Below are positions 1 through 8,789 of a stretch of DNA of 64,000 bases, piece after piece. Source of the DNA: Burkholderia gladioli (GTDB taxonomy: Bacteria; Pseudomonadota; Gammaproteobacteria; Burkholderiales; Burkholderiaceae); NCBI RefSeq assembly GCF_000959725.1, contig NZ_CP009323.1:2108001-2172000 (forward strand). The letters run 5' to 3'. The position numbers were made by a program, and so were the translations under genes. The notes below the pieces were generated by a model. The model had not been told where the DNA came from. It did not search any database and saw only the letters and a program-made list of their open reading frames with translations. Position 1 is the first letter of the stretch. Every line of letters begins with the position of its first letter.

Positions 1-459
1 GGCGATCAGCACGAGCCAGCGGGCCGGGCTCAGGTGCGGCGCCAGCGCGACGAAGCTGAGCCAGCCGAACAACGAACCGACCAGGCCGGGCGCGAAAGGC
101 GCGAGGCCGGTGCCGAAACCTAGCGAGACCAGGTGCAGCGGATGCGAGCGCATGAAGGGCGCGCTGGCGCGGCGCGGCGCCGGCCGCGCGTCGTCGTGGA
201 TTTCGCGAATCTCGTGGATGTCGTGGACGTCCCGCACCTCGTGGATCTCGTGCAGGGTGGGGCCATCGTCGAGGTCTGGAGCGCGATCCGACCGGCGGGC
301 GCGATCGCGAGTCTCGCGCGAATCCGGCGCCCTGCTCGATGCATCGGCCCCGAGCCCGGGCGGCGGCTCGGATGCGGCGGGGATCAGCGGCAGGGCGGCG
401 GGGCGGCCGTCGTCCCCGGCCGGCGGCACCGGCCGCGCGTGAGGGTCATTGCTCGTCAT
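1..459 (-). CDS. pgpA: Phosphatidylglycerophosphatase A (C-terminus beyond window edge)
   Basis: PgpA dephosphorylates phosphatidylglycerophosphate to phosphatidylglycerol at the inner membrane. Of 153 visible codons, residues 114-129 (GFGTGLAPFAPGLVGS) match the PgpA signature and the hydrophobic segment after it fits the membrane part. The start ATG lies upstream of the thiL stop in a different frame, giving a 14-bp overlap, so the two are translationally coupled. The first ~100 residues are a polar, low-complexity extension absent from ordinary ~165-residue PgpA. It includes a run of [HR]-[ED]-[IV] tripeptides at residues 70-90. A later Met at residue 103 is an alternative start that would leave a conventional protein, but no start separate from thiL is obvious there. 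The 3' end is outside the window. Confidence 0.85.
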   Translation of the reverse strand, partial: MTSNDPHARPVPPAGDDGRPAALPLIPAASEPPPGLGADASSRAPDSRETRDRARRSDRAPDLDDGPTLHEIHEVRDVHDIHEIREIHDDARPAPRRASAPFMRSHPLHLVSLGFGTGLAPFAPGLVGSLFGWLSFVALAPHLSPARWLVLIA

Positions 460-1447
460 GGAAGTGGTCGAAGCCATGCAGGGTCAGCGACAGCGGCGCG
501 CCCTGGCCGTCGCGCCAGTGGACCCCGGGCGCCTCGCCCGTGGCCAGCGCGCGGATCGTGCCGATCCGCGTGACCGGCACGCCGGCCGTCTCGGCAGCGG
601 CCAGCACGGCCGAGTACGCCCCGGCCGGCGCGGTGAAGCAGAGTTCGTAGTCGTCGCCGCCGGCCAGCGTGCAGGTGCGCTGCAACTCGGGCGCGAGCGT
701 GGCCAGTGCCGCCGAGCGCGGGACCGCGTCGACGTCGATCTCGGCCGCCACCCGCGAACGCTCGAGGATGTGGCGCAGGTCGCCGGCCAGCCCGTCGGAG
801 AGGTCCAGCGCGGCATGCGCCACGCCGGCCAGCGCCAGGCCGAGCGCGACGCGCGGCTCGGGCCATTCGAGTGCGCGGCGAAATGCCGCAGCCTCGGCCT
901 CGCCGGCCGTCCATTCGCCGCGCGCCACGCCCAGCCCGGCGCGCGCGTCGCCTAGCGTGCCCGAAACCCAGACCTCGTCTCCCGCGCGCGCCGCGTCGCG
1001 GCGCAGCGCGCGATCGGGGCCGACGTCGCCGAACACGGTCACGCAGAGATTGAGCGGCCCGCTGGTGGTATCGCCGCCGACCAGCTCGCAGCCATGGCGA
1101 TCGGCGATCGTAAACAAACCGTCGGCGAACGCGTCGAGCCAGTCGGCATCGGCGCGCGGCAGCGCGAAGGCGAGCGTGAAGGCGCGCGGCTGGGCGCCCA
1201 TCGCGGCGAGGTCCGAGAGATTGACGGCCAGCGTCTTGTGGCCGAGCGCGCGCGGCGGCACCTCGGGGAAGAAATGGCGGCCTTCCACCAGCATGTCCGT
1301 CGAAATCGCCAGCATCGTGCCGGCCTTGGGCGCCAGCAGGGCGCAATCGTCGCCGATGCCGAGTACGGCGCGCGCGCCGGAGCGCTGCGCGCGGCGCGCG
1401 AAATAGCGGTCGATCAGGGAGAATTCGGACAACGGGGAGGCGGCCAC
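446..1447 (-). CDS. thiL: Thiamine-monophosphate kinase
   Basis: ThiL phosphorylates thiamine monophosphate to thiamine pyrophosphate using ATP, the last step of cofactor synthesis in the cytosol. The 333-residue protein has the family length. Its N-terminus carries the FSLIDRYF segment, the metal-binding GIGDDCALL motif (residues 31-38) and STDMLVEGRHF around residues 49-59. A Gly-Gly-Asp-Asp-Tyr-Glu segment lies in the C-terminal half, typical of the PurM/AIR-synthetase-like fold. It precedes pgpA with an overlap, a common pairing in Proteobacteria. I see no TPP riboswitch in the short upstream region shared with maeB. Confidence 0.96.
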   Translation of the reverse strand: MAASPLSEFSLIDRYFARRAQRSGARAVLGIGDDCALLAPKAGTMLAISTDMLVEGRHFFPEVPPRALGHKTLAVNLSDLAAMGAQPRAFTLAFALPRADADWLDAFADGLFTIADRHGCELVGGDTTSGPLNLCVTVFGDVGPDRALRRDAARAGDEVWVSGTLGDARAGLGVARGEWTAGEAEAAAFRRALEWPEPRVALGLALAGVAHAALDLSDGLAGDLRHILERSRVAAEIDVDAVPRSAALATLAPELQRTCTLAGGDDYELCFTAPAGAYSAVLAAAETAGVPVTRIGTIRALATGEAPGVHWRDGQGAPLSLTLHGFDHFHDEQ

Positions 1448-1613
1448 GGCGAACGGTTCCGGCGAGCAGATGGAGGGCGGATATTGTAAGGCGGCGGCTC
1501 GGCCTTACGCGCATTCCGGCTGCGGCAGTTGTCACCGGAATCGAAAAATCCGGCGGGGGATTGGCGCTACAATGTGGGCCGAACAGGTATTCTAATCCCG
1601 CCTCTCTCGACTC

Positions 1614-3914
<2,301 letters not shown>

Positions 3915-3960
3915 GCGTACGAGGCAGGCGGCGCCCGCGTCGCGGCCTCATGATCAAAGA

Positions 3961-3987
3961 CGCCCGGGCCTGGCCCGGGCGTTTTTC
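3961..3987 (+). terminator. Rho-independent terminator of maeB
   Basis: A stem CGCCCGGGCC / GGCCCGGGCG with a two-base loop is followed directly by TTTTTC, 47 bp past the maeB stop. Confidence 0.9.
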
Positions 3988-4050
3988 ATGGTATCGGCCT
4001 TGTTCTCCCGCCTAGGCGACGGCTTCTGTATTCAATTGCCACAGGAAAAG

Positions 4051-4077
4051 CGGCGTGCCTCGTTGCGAGGCACGCCG
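4051..4077. repeat. Perfect 12-bp inverted repeat (hairpin)
   Basis: CGGCGTGCCTCG, then TTG, then CGAGGCACGCCG form a perfect 12-bp stem with a 3-base loop. Read on the minus strand it is followed by CTTTTCC, so it could be a weak minus-strand terminator. On the plus strand there is no T-tract. Confidence 0.7.
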
Positions 4078-4113
4078 TCGGGCATGGCCAGGGACCGTCC
4101 CAAGGTCAAACGA

Positions 4114-4171
4114 CAACATCGCCGGGCCGCCGGCAACCGACGAGGAGGCAAGAACTCGTCAGTCGATGTTG
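4114..4171 (+). ncRNA. Candidate structured RNA element (three-way-junction pattern)
   Basis: An outer helix CAACATCG (4114-4121) / CGATGTTG (4164-4171) encloses two inner helices. These are GCCGG/CCGGC (4121-4125 with 4130-4134, sharing one base with the outer helix) and GACGAG/CTCGTC (4139-4144 with 4155-4160). The loop of the second contains GAGG. Together with the hairpin just upstream this looks like a folded RNA or regulatory leader, but no known family is recognised and no transcript is proven. Chance pairing in GC-rich DNA is the alternative. Confidence 0.3.
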
Positions 4172-4280
4172 CCGAGGCGCAGTTTATCCTGGTCGAGATA
4201 AAAAATTCTTGATGAAGCGAGGAAAATGCGCTAAATGTGTCAAATAGCCGCAAATGGCGCTTTCAATTCCCGGACGAACA

Positions 4281-4309
4281 TTGATTCTGCTCGTCATTAG
4301 CGCTACGCT
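4281..4309 (+). promoter_or_regulatory. Candidate sigma-70 promoter for the RNase-barstar pair
   Basis: TTGATT (4281-4286), a 17-bp spacer and TACGCT (4304-4309) lie about 50 bp upstream of the RNase start. The -10 match is moderate. Confidence 0.35.
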
Positions 4310-4361
4310 TACGCCTTTCCTGGTCGTCAACTTGTTGATTTAACAGCGGGAACCCCGGTTC

Positions 4362-4784
4362 ATGACACGCAAGTGGCTCCGCAACGGCGCGCTCGCGTCC
4401 GTCTTCGCGCTCATCGCACTGGGTAGCGCCGGCTTGCCGGCGGGCGGTCCGGTTTCTTCCGCCTACGCACGGGAAATCGCGCCCACGGGCGCGGCGGTCG
4501 GTACGATTGCGACCTCCGCGCTGCCGCGCGAAGCCGTGACGACGCTCGGGCTGATTGCTTCAGGTGGCCCTTATCCGTATTCGAAAGACGGCGTCGTGTT
4601 CGGCAACTTCGAGCGCATCCTGCCGAAGATGCGGCGCGGCTATTACCATGAGTACACGGTGCCGACGCCCCGCGCGCGCAATCGCGGCGCGAAACGGATC
4701 GTCTGCGGCGGGCCGCTGCGCCGGATCGACAACTGTTACTACTCCGACGACCACTACGCCAGTTTTAAACGTATTGTTGAATGA
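4362..4784 (+). CDS. Secreted guanyl-specific ribonuclease (barnase/RNase Sa family)
   Basis: The protein is predicted to be an extracytoplasmic endoribonuclease cutting RNA after guanosine. Residues 1 to about 37 form a signal peptide (basic start, hydrophobic core, AYA cleavage-like site). The RNase domain fills residues 65-140. Visible family landmarks are YYHEYTVPTP (catalytic Glu97), RNRGAKRI (Arg108 and Arg112, phosphate-binding candidates) and YYSDDHYASF (catalytic His131). Cys115 and Cys125 could form a disulfide after export. The total of 140 residues fits a microbial RNase of about 95-105 residues plus leader. The next gene encodes barstar, the dedicated inhibitor, which supports the assignment. 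The role could be nutrient scavenging or competition. Confidence 0.88.
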   Translation: MTRKWLRNGALASVFALIALGSAGLPAGGPVSSAYAREIAPTGAAVGTIATSALPREAVTTLGLIASGGPYPYSKDGVVFGNFERILPKMRRGYYHEYTVPTPRARNRGAKRIVCGGPLRRIDNCYYSDDHYASFKRIVE

Positions 4785-4800
4785 TTTCGGGATGATCGGC

Positions 4801-5376
4801 ATGAGCGACACCACCTACGCGCACGATACGTCGGCTGCGGCGGACCTGTTCGCAGCCGGCGACGGCAACCTGTTCCAACGTGTGATGCAGCTGCGCGCGG
4901 TCGCCCAGGGCGATACCGCGCCGGAGGCGGCACCCTTGCGGCCGGACTGCCCGGAGCTTTCATCAACCGAGGAGCCTATGAGTCTTTTCGCGACCGTGCG
5001 ACCCAATCTCGTGCAGTCGATCCGCGCCTTCCGCGTGCAGGATCTCGCGGACGAGGCCGCCCGGCTGGGCCAGCATTTCCTGTTCGCCTATTGCGGCACC
5101 GCGCAGTCGAAGCAGGAAGTGCTGGAAACGATCGCGACCTCGTTCCTGTTCCCCAAGCATTTCGGCAAGAACTACGACGCGCTGTACGACAGCCTGACCG
5201 ACCTGGTCCACAAGGCCGGCGAGCAGCCGGGCTTCGTGATCGTGCTGGAGGCGCTGCCGATCGCGCAGAAGTTCGACAAGGAGGGCCGCGAGACCCTGCT
5301 CGACGTGTTCCGCGAGGCCGCCGAGTTCTGGGCGGAGCGCAAGATCGCGTTTCGCGTGTTCTACTCGTTCGCCTGA
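4801..5376 (+). CDS. Barstar-family ribonuclease inhibitor with N-terminal extension
   Basis: Barstar binds and blocks barnase-type RNase in the cytosol, protecting the producer. The inhibitor domain spans about residues 68-191. It contains HFGKNYDALYDSL (120-132), matching the helix that plugs the RNase active site; Asp126 and Asp130 are the candidates for barstar Asp35 and Asp39. The C-terminus is the expected beta-strand FRVFYSF. The start is uncertain. ATG 4801 gives 191 residues with a 59-residue acidic leader. ATG 4978, preceded by GAGGAG with close spacing, would give a compact 132-residue protein. I prefer 4801 because the leader has normal coding character and starts 16 bp after the RNase stop. 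Confidence 0.9.
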   Translation: MSDTTYAHDTSAAADLFAAGDGNLFQRVMQLRAVAQGDTAPEAAPLRPDCPELSSTEEPMSLFATVRPNLVQSIRAFRVQDLADEAARLGQHFLFAYCGTAQSKQEVLETIATSFLFPKHFGKNYDALYDSLTDLVHKAGEQPGFVIVLEALPIAQKFDKEGRETLLDVFREAAEFWAERKIAFRVFYSFA

Positions 5377-5445
5377 GCGGGCGAATCGAGTTTCGCCGGA
5401 CGCGACGGCCGGGACCGAGGTTCCGGGGTCGCCCAGCCAGTGGTG

Positions 5446-5474
5446 AAAAAGCCCGCCGAGCGCGGGCTTTTTTG
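5446..5474 (+). terminator. Rho-independent terminator after barstar
   Basis: AAAAAGCCCGC and GCGGGCTTTTTT pair around the short loop CGAGC, ending in six T, about 70 bp past the barstar stop. Confidence 0.9.
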
Positions 5475-5556
5475 CATCCGCCGATGGCCTCGGGCATGCT
5501 CGGGCGGGTTGCCATCTCCTTTTCCTGCTTTTGCCCGGTTCCAGGGCCATCATTCC

Positions 5557-6285
5557 ATGATTCCCATGCAGATCCCGCGCATCCTGTCCCGCGTCGTGCT
5601 GGCCTTGACCGGCGCGATGCTGATCGCGGCCGTGCCCGCTCGCGCCGCGCTCTTGTCGCCGAGCCAGACCACCGAATTGCTGCTGGCGCTGTTCGTCAAC
5701 GGAGATTTGGCGCGCGGCCAGCAGTACAACGACACGATGCGCGGCATCGAGGGCGGCCGTGATGCGATCGATCTCCAGGCCTATGCGCAGGCGCGGGCGG
5801 AAAACCCGCGCCATCTGGCGGAGCGGCTCACCGAATCGATGCCGCCGGCGCAGCGCGAGGCCTTGAGCGAACCCTTGCGCGCGATGTTCGCGGCGGTGGC
5901 GGACGCGATCGCGCGTTCGCGCTGCCGCGTCACCGGCGAGACGCGTGAGGCCGATTCGGGCGGCGACGGGCCGTCGAGCGCCCAGGTCGCCTATGTCTGC
6001 GAGGTAGCGAACCTCGCGCCGGTGATGGAGCGTCTGCGGGTGGTGATGCCGCGCCAGGTCGTCAGGTCGGAGCAGGCCGCCGTCGAGGCTCGCGCGGCAA
6101 TGGCCACCAAGCTGGCCGGGATGATCCCCGCCGCGCCGATCGAGCTACCGGTCAGCGGCACGCTCCAACTGAGCGGCAGTGACCTGGAAGGTTGGCGCGC
6201 GACGGATCCCGGCACGCTGCTCGAGACGGTATCGAAGCCGATCCTCGAGACACTGGGCATGCCGACGCAGATGCGCGGAGATTGA
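5557..6285 (+). CDS. Exported protein of unknown function
   Basis: I do not recognise a named family. The 242-residue product starts with a clear Sec signal peptide (residues 1 to about 30, cleavage near PARA-ALL). The mature part is soluble and Ala/Arg/Glu-rich, with two Cys residues (in the RCRV and VCEV contexts) that could form a periplasmic disulfide. ATG 5557 was chosen over an upstream in-frame ATG because the longer form would translate through the barstar terminator and bury the signal peptide. The gene stands alone between the barstar terminator and the convergent rsmE. It is most likely a periplasmic or secreted conserved hypothetical protein. Confidence 0.8.
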   Translation: MIPMQIPRILSRVVLALTGAMLIAAVPARAALLSPSQTTELLLALFVNGDLARGQQYNDTMRGIEGGRDAIDLQAYAQARAENPRHLAERLTESMPPAQREALSEPLRAMFAAVADAIARSRCRVTGETREADSGGDGPSSAQVAYVCEVANLAPVMERLRVVMPRQVVRSEQAAVEARAAMATKLAGMIPAAPIELPVSGTLQLSGSDLEGWRATDPGTLLETVSKPILETLGMPTQMRGD

Positions 6286-6361
6286 GCGGATTTGGCGGCA
6301 GTTCGGCGCGCAAGCCGCGACAAGCCCGTTGGCCGGGCAGCCTTGAGTTCCTGCTCGCCGC

Positions 6362-7123
6362 CTACCAGCCTCCCCAGCGCGCGGCCAGCGCCGCCAGCAT
6401 CGCCATTCCGGCCGTTTCGGTGCGCAGCACGCGCGCGCCCAGCACGATCGCCCGGAAGCCGCATTCGCGCGCGGCATCTTCCTCGGCCGGCGACAAGCCG
6501 CCTTCAGGGCCGATCAGCAGGCGGATCTCGCCGGTTGGCGCTTGCTCCGGCAACTCGGCGAAGGCGATGCTCGCTCGCGGCGACAACATCAACCGCACTT
6601 CATCCTCGACCGGAGACGGCAGCGCCGCCAGCCAGGCGGCGTAGTCGGACACGGCAGCCACCGCCGGCACGCGATTGCGCCCGCATTGCTCGCAGGCGGC
6701 GCGCACCACGCCCTGCCAGTGCGCCACGCGCTTGTCGGCGCGTTCGCCGGACAGTCTCACCACGCCGCGCGAGGTCGATAGCGGCGCCACGCCGGCCACG
6801 CCCAGCTCGACCGCCTTCTCGATCAGCCAGTCCATCTTGTCGCCGCCGGCGATGCCCTGCGCGAGCGTGATCCGGTAGGGCGTCTCCAGCTCGCGCGCCT
6901 CGAAGGCCAGCGTGCGGGCCACAGCCGTGCGCTTGCCGATCTCGACCAGCTCGGCGCGATACTGGCCGCCGCTGCCGTCGAACAGCGTCAGCGCATCGCC
7001 GGGCTCCAGACGCAGCACCTGGACATGGCGCGCGACCTCGGCGGGCAGCACGATGCTGGCCTGATCGGCCAGCGGGACATCGACGAAAAATCGCGGAACC
7101 GCGGAAGTGCTGCTGCCGTTCAT
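6362..7123 (-). CDS. rsmE: 16S rRNA (uracil-1498-N3)-methyltransferase
   Basis: RsmE methylates U1498 of 16S rRNA in the 30S subunit using S-adenosylmethionine. The 253-residue protein has an N-terminal PUA-like segment with RHVQVLRLEPGD at about residues 27-38. The C-terminal SPOUT knot contains LLIGPEGGLSPAEEDAA, the cofactor-binding hallmark, followed by LGARVLRTETA. The start overlaps the stop of the VOC gene by 4 bp, so both are on one transcript. Confidence 0.96.
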   Translation of the reverse strand: MNGSSTSAVPRFFVDVPLADQASIVLPAEVARHVQVLRLEPGDALTLFDGSGGQYRAELVEIGKRTAVARTLAFEARELETPYRITLAQGIAGGDKMDWLIEKAVELGVAGVAPLSTSRGVVRLSGERADKRVAHWQGVVRAACEQCGRNRVPAVAAVSDYAAWLAALPSPVEDEVRLMLSPRASIAFAELPEQAPTGEIRLLIGPEGGLSPAEEDAARECGFRAIVLGARVLRTETAGMAMLAALAARWGGW

Positions 7124-7536
7124 GCCTCGATGCGCCTCGCCAATGCCCAGCGGTAGCCGTCCAGGTCCTCGACCTGGGCGAAGCGGTCGCCCCAGAACTG
7201 GTCGCAGGGCGAGGTCAGAGACTTGCCGCCGGCCGCGAGCGCGCGCTGGTGCGCGGCATCGACGTCGTCGACATACAGGTAGAAGGATTGCGGCGCCATG
7301 CTGTCGGCGCTGCGCGGCGTGCGCGCGGTCGAGCCGAACGCGCCCTCGGGCGCGAACATCAGGATCAGCTGGCCGTGGTAGCTCATCTCGACGTGCATGA
7401 TCGCGCCGTCTTCGTCGATCAATTCACGCGTTTCGAACCCGAATGCGTCGCCATAGAAGCGGATCGACGCCTGGGCGTTGCGAACGGCCAGATAGGGCGT
7501 CAACCAGGGCACGTTGGCCGGACGTGGGTCGGTCAT
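7120..7536 (-). CDS. VOC-superfamily (glyoxalase/bleomycin-resistance-like) protein
   Basis: The 138-residue protein shows the vicinal oxygen chelate pattern: VPWLTPYLAVRNAQASIRFY at the N-terminus, FGFETRELI and IMHVEMSYHGQLIL in the first module, then SFYLYVDDVDAAHQRALAAG and the closing FAQVEDLDGYRWALARR. This resembles PhnB/YdfO-type VOC proteins. Specific substrate and metal use cannot be read from sequence. It overlaps rsmE by 4 bp. Confidence 0.88.
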   Translation of the reverse strand: MTDPRPANVPWLTPYLAVRNAQASIRFYGDAFGFETRELIDEDGAIMHVEMSYHGQLILMFAPEGAFGSTARTPRSADSMAPQSFYLYVDDVDAAHQRALAAGGKSLTSPCDQFWGDRFAQVEDLDGYRWALARRIEA

Positions 7537-7575
7537 CGGACAGTCTCCTGCGGGATGGGGGACGATGGGCGCCGA

Positions 7576-8433
7576 TCAGCGCCGTAGGCCGAGTGTATCG
7601 CGCAGCGTGCGACGCAGGGTGAACAAGGCCGGATGCAGTTCGGCATCGTAGAAGCGCAGCCCCGCGACGCCACGCTCGGCCAGCCGCTCCCCGACGTCGT
7701 GGGCGAACAGCGCGCCCGCGTCGAGCGTGTCGCTGGCCACCGCCATCAGCCATTCGCCGCCGTACAGCGGCACCGGCGCGGTCAGCGGGGCGACCACCGC
7801 GAAGCTGGCGCGCAGCTCGGCCACCAGCGCTGCGATCCGCTTCGCGTGGAAGCCCGGCGCGCCCAGGTGCATCGAGAGCGCCGCGCAGGGCGTCAGGATC
7901 CGCTTGAGCCGCGCCAGGAAATCGCGCGTGTAGAGGCCGGCGGCCGGCGAATCGGGCGGCGTCAGGTCGAACACCACCAGGTCGAAGTGGCAGTTGCTGC
8001 GCGCCACGTACTGCGCGGCGTCGCCGATCACCAGCTCGACGCGCGGATCGTCGAGCGCGCCCTCGTGCACAGCGGCGAGGTGGCGGCGCGCCATCTCGAC
8101 CACGACCGCGTCGAGTTCGGCGATCACCACCCGCTCGATCGAGGGATGCTTGAGCAACTGGCGCGCGGCGCCGCCGTCGCCGCCGCCGAGCACCAGCGCC
8201 CGGCGCGGCTGCGGATGGGCCAGCGCGGCCGGGTGCGTCATGCATTCGTGATAGACGTATTCGTCGCCGACGGAGGTCATCGGCCGGCCGTCGAGCGTGA
8301 ACAAGCGGCCGAGCTGCGGCGTGTCCCAGACCTCGATGCGCTGGTGCGGCGAGGCGAGCGCCTCGAGCCGCCGCGCGTTCGGGAAGCCGTAGGTCGCGTC
8401 GGGGGACGGATGGAAGAAGAGCGTCGTGTTCAC
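7576..8433 (-). CDS. speE: Spermidine synthase (polyamine aminopropyltransferase)
   Basis: SpeE transfers the aminopropyl group of decarboxylated S-adenosylmethionine to putrescine to make spermidine. The 285-residue protein has the N-terminal strand region ending in GDEYVYHECMTHPA (residues about 56-69). The Rossmann motif is ALVLGGGDGGAARQLLKHPS, followed by the acidic loop ELDAVVVEMAR, VELVIGDAAQYV and VFDLTPPDSPA, which corresponds to the catalytic Asp loop. It lies 39 bp downstream of nothing on its own strand, being the promoter-proximal gene before the VOC-rsmE pair. It is divergent from tkt. Confidence 0.94.
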   Translation of the reverse strand: MNTTLFFHPSPDATYGFPNARRLEALASPHQRIEVWDTPQLGRLFTLDGRPMTSVGDEYVYHECMTHPAALAHPQPRRALVLGGGDGGAARQLLKHPSIERVVIAELDAVVVEMARRHLAAVHEGALDDPRVELVIGDAAQYVARSNCHFDLVVFDLTPPDSPAAGLYTRDFLARLKRILTPCAALSMHLGAPGFHAKRIAALVAELRASFAVVAPLTAPVPLYGGEWLMAVASDTLDAGALFAHDVGERLAERGVAGLRFYDAELHPALFTLRRTLRDTLGLRR

Positions 8434-8789
8434 GGGGTGGGGCGAGGGCAGGGCCGATGCCGGGAATTATAGGAGGCGAGAGCGCGGCGAGTGGAACGCG
8501 GCGAGGCAGGAAGCGGCCCGCTGGCTCCGGCGGCGGCTTGCGGCGCCGCAAAAATCACGCCCATGAGAAGATGCGGCGACGCGGTTTCGCCGTTCAGCCC
8601 GGTCGCGAAGCCGTTTTCGCCGGGGCGCCGGCCGGGTCTCTGTTAAAATGACCGGCTTTGCAGCCTCCCGTCTGATTGCTCGTCCGCTTCGCGTCCTGAT
8701 GGCGCCGCATCGCGCGCCGGGGTCGGCTGGCCCGCGAGCTTCCGGACATGCCGTGCCCCGTTTTTCTCGACTCGTTCTCCGGACTCGAC
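8434..8789. other. speE-tkt divergent intergenic region
   Basis: This 356-bp region between divergent genes has no credible ORF. The only clear signal is an extended -10 element pointing toward tkt at 8641-8649. No operator palindrome was noticed. Confidence 0.6.
8641..8649 (+). promoter_or_regulatory. Extended -10 promoter element of tkt
   Basis: TGTTAAAAT matches TGn plus TAAAAT. No good -35 hexamer sits 16-18 bp upstream, as expected for an extended -10 promoter. It implies a 5' UTR of about 135 nt. Confidence 0.45.

Larger units (their letters stand above)
3988..4361. other. Gene-free region with structured DNA or RNA upstream of the RNase gene
   Basis: This 374-bp stretch is less GC-rich than its surroundings and has no convincing gene; the short open frames on both strands have no recognisable product. 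It holds a 12-bp hairpin at 4051-4077 and a nested set of complementary segments at 4114-4171, listed separately. Its AT-rich right half contains two promoter-like arrangements: TTGATG-17 bp-TAAATG at 4209-4237 and TTGATT-17 bp-TACGCT at 4281-4309. Either could drive the downstream RNase gene or a short RNA. Confidence 0.6.

Noticed and set aside
1448..1613. Possible thiamine riboswitch near thiL
   Set aside because: None of the conserved TPP-riboswitch core motifs is visible, and thiL is seldom controlled this way.
4238..4243. TTGACA on the minus strand as a promoter for a minus-strand RNA ending at the 4051 hairpin
   Set aside because: No acceptable -10 hexamer lies 15-19 bp downstream of it.
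4032..4253. Short open frames on both strands in the maeB-RNase intergenic region
   Set aside because: They have no recognisable domains or ribosome binding sites, and they run through strong hairpins.
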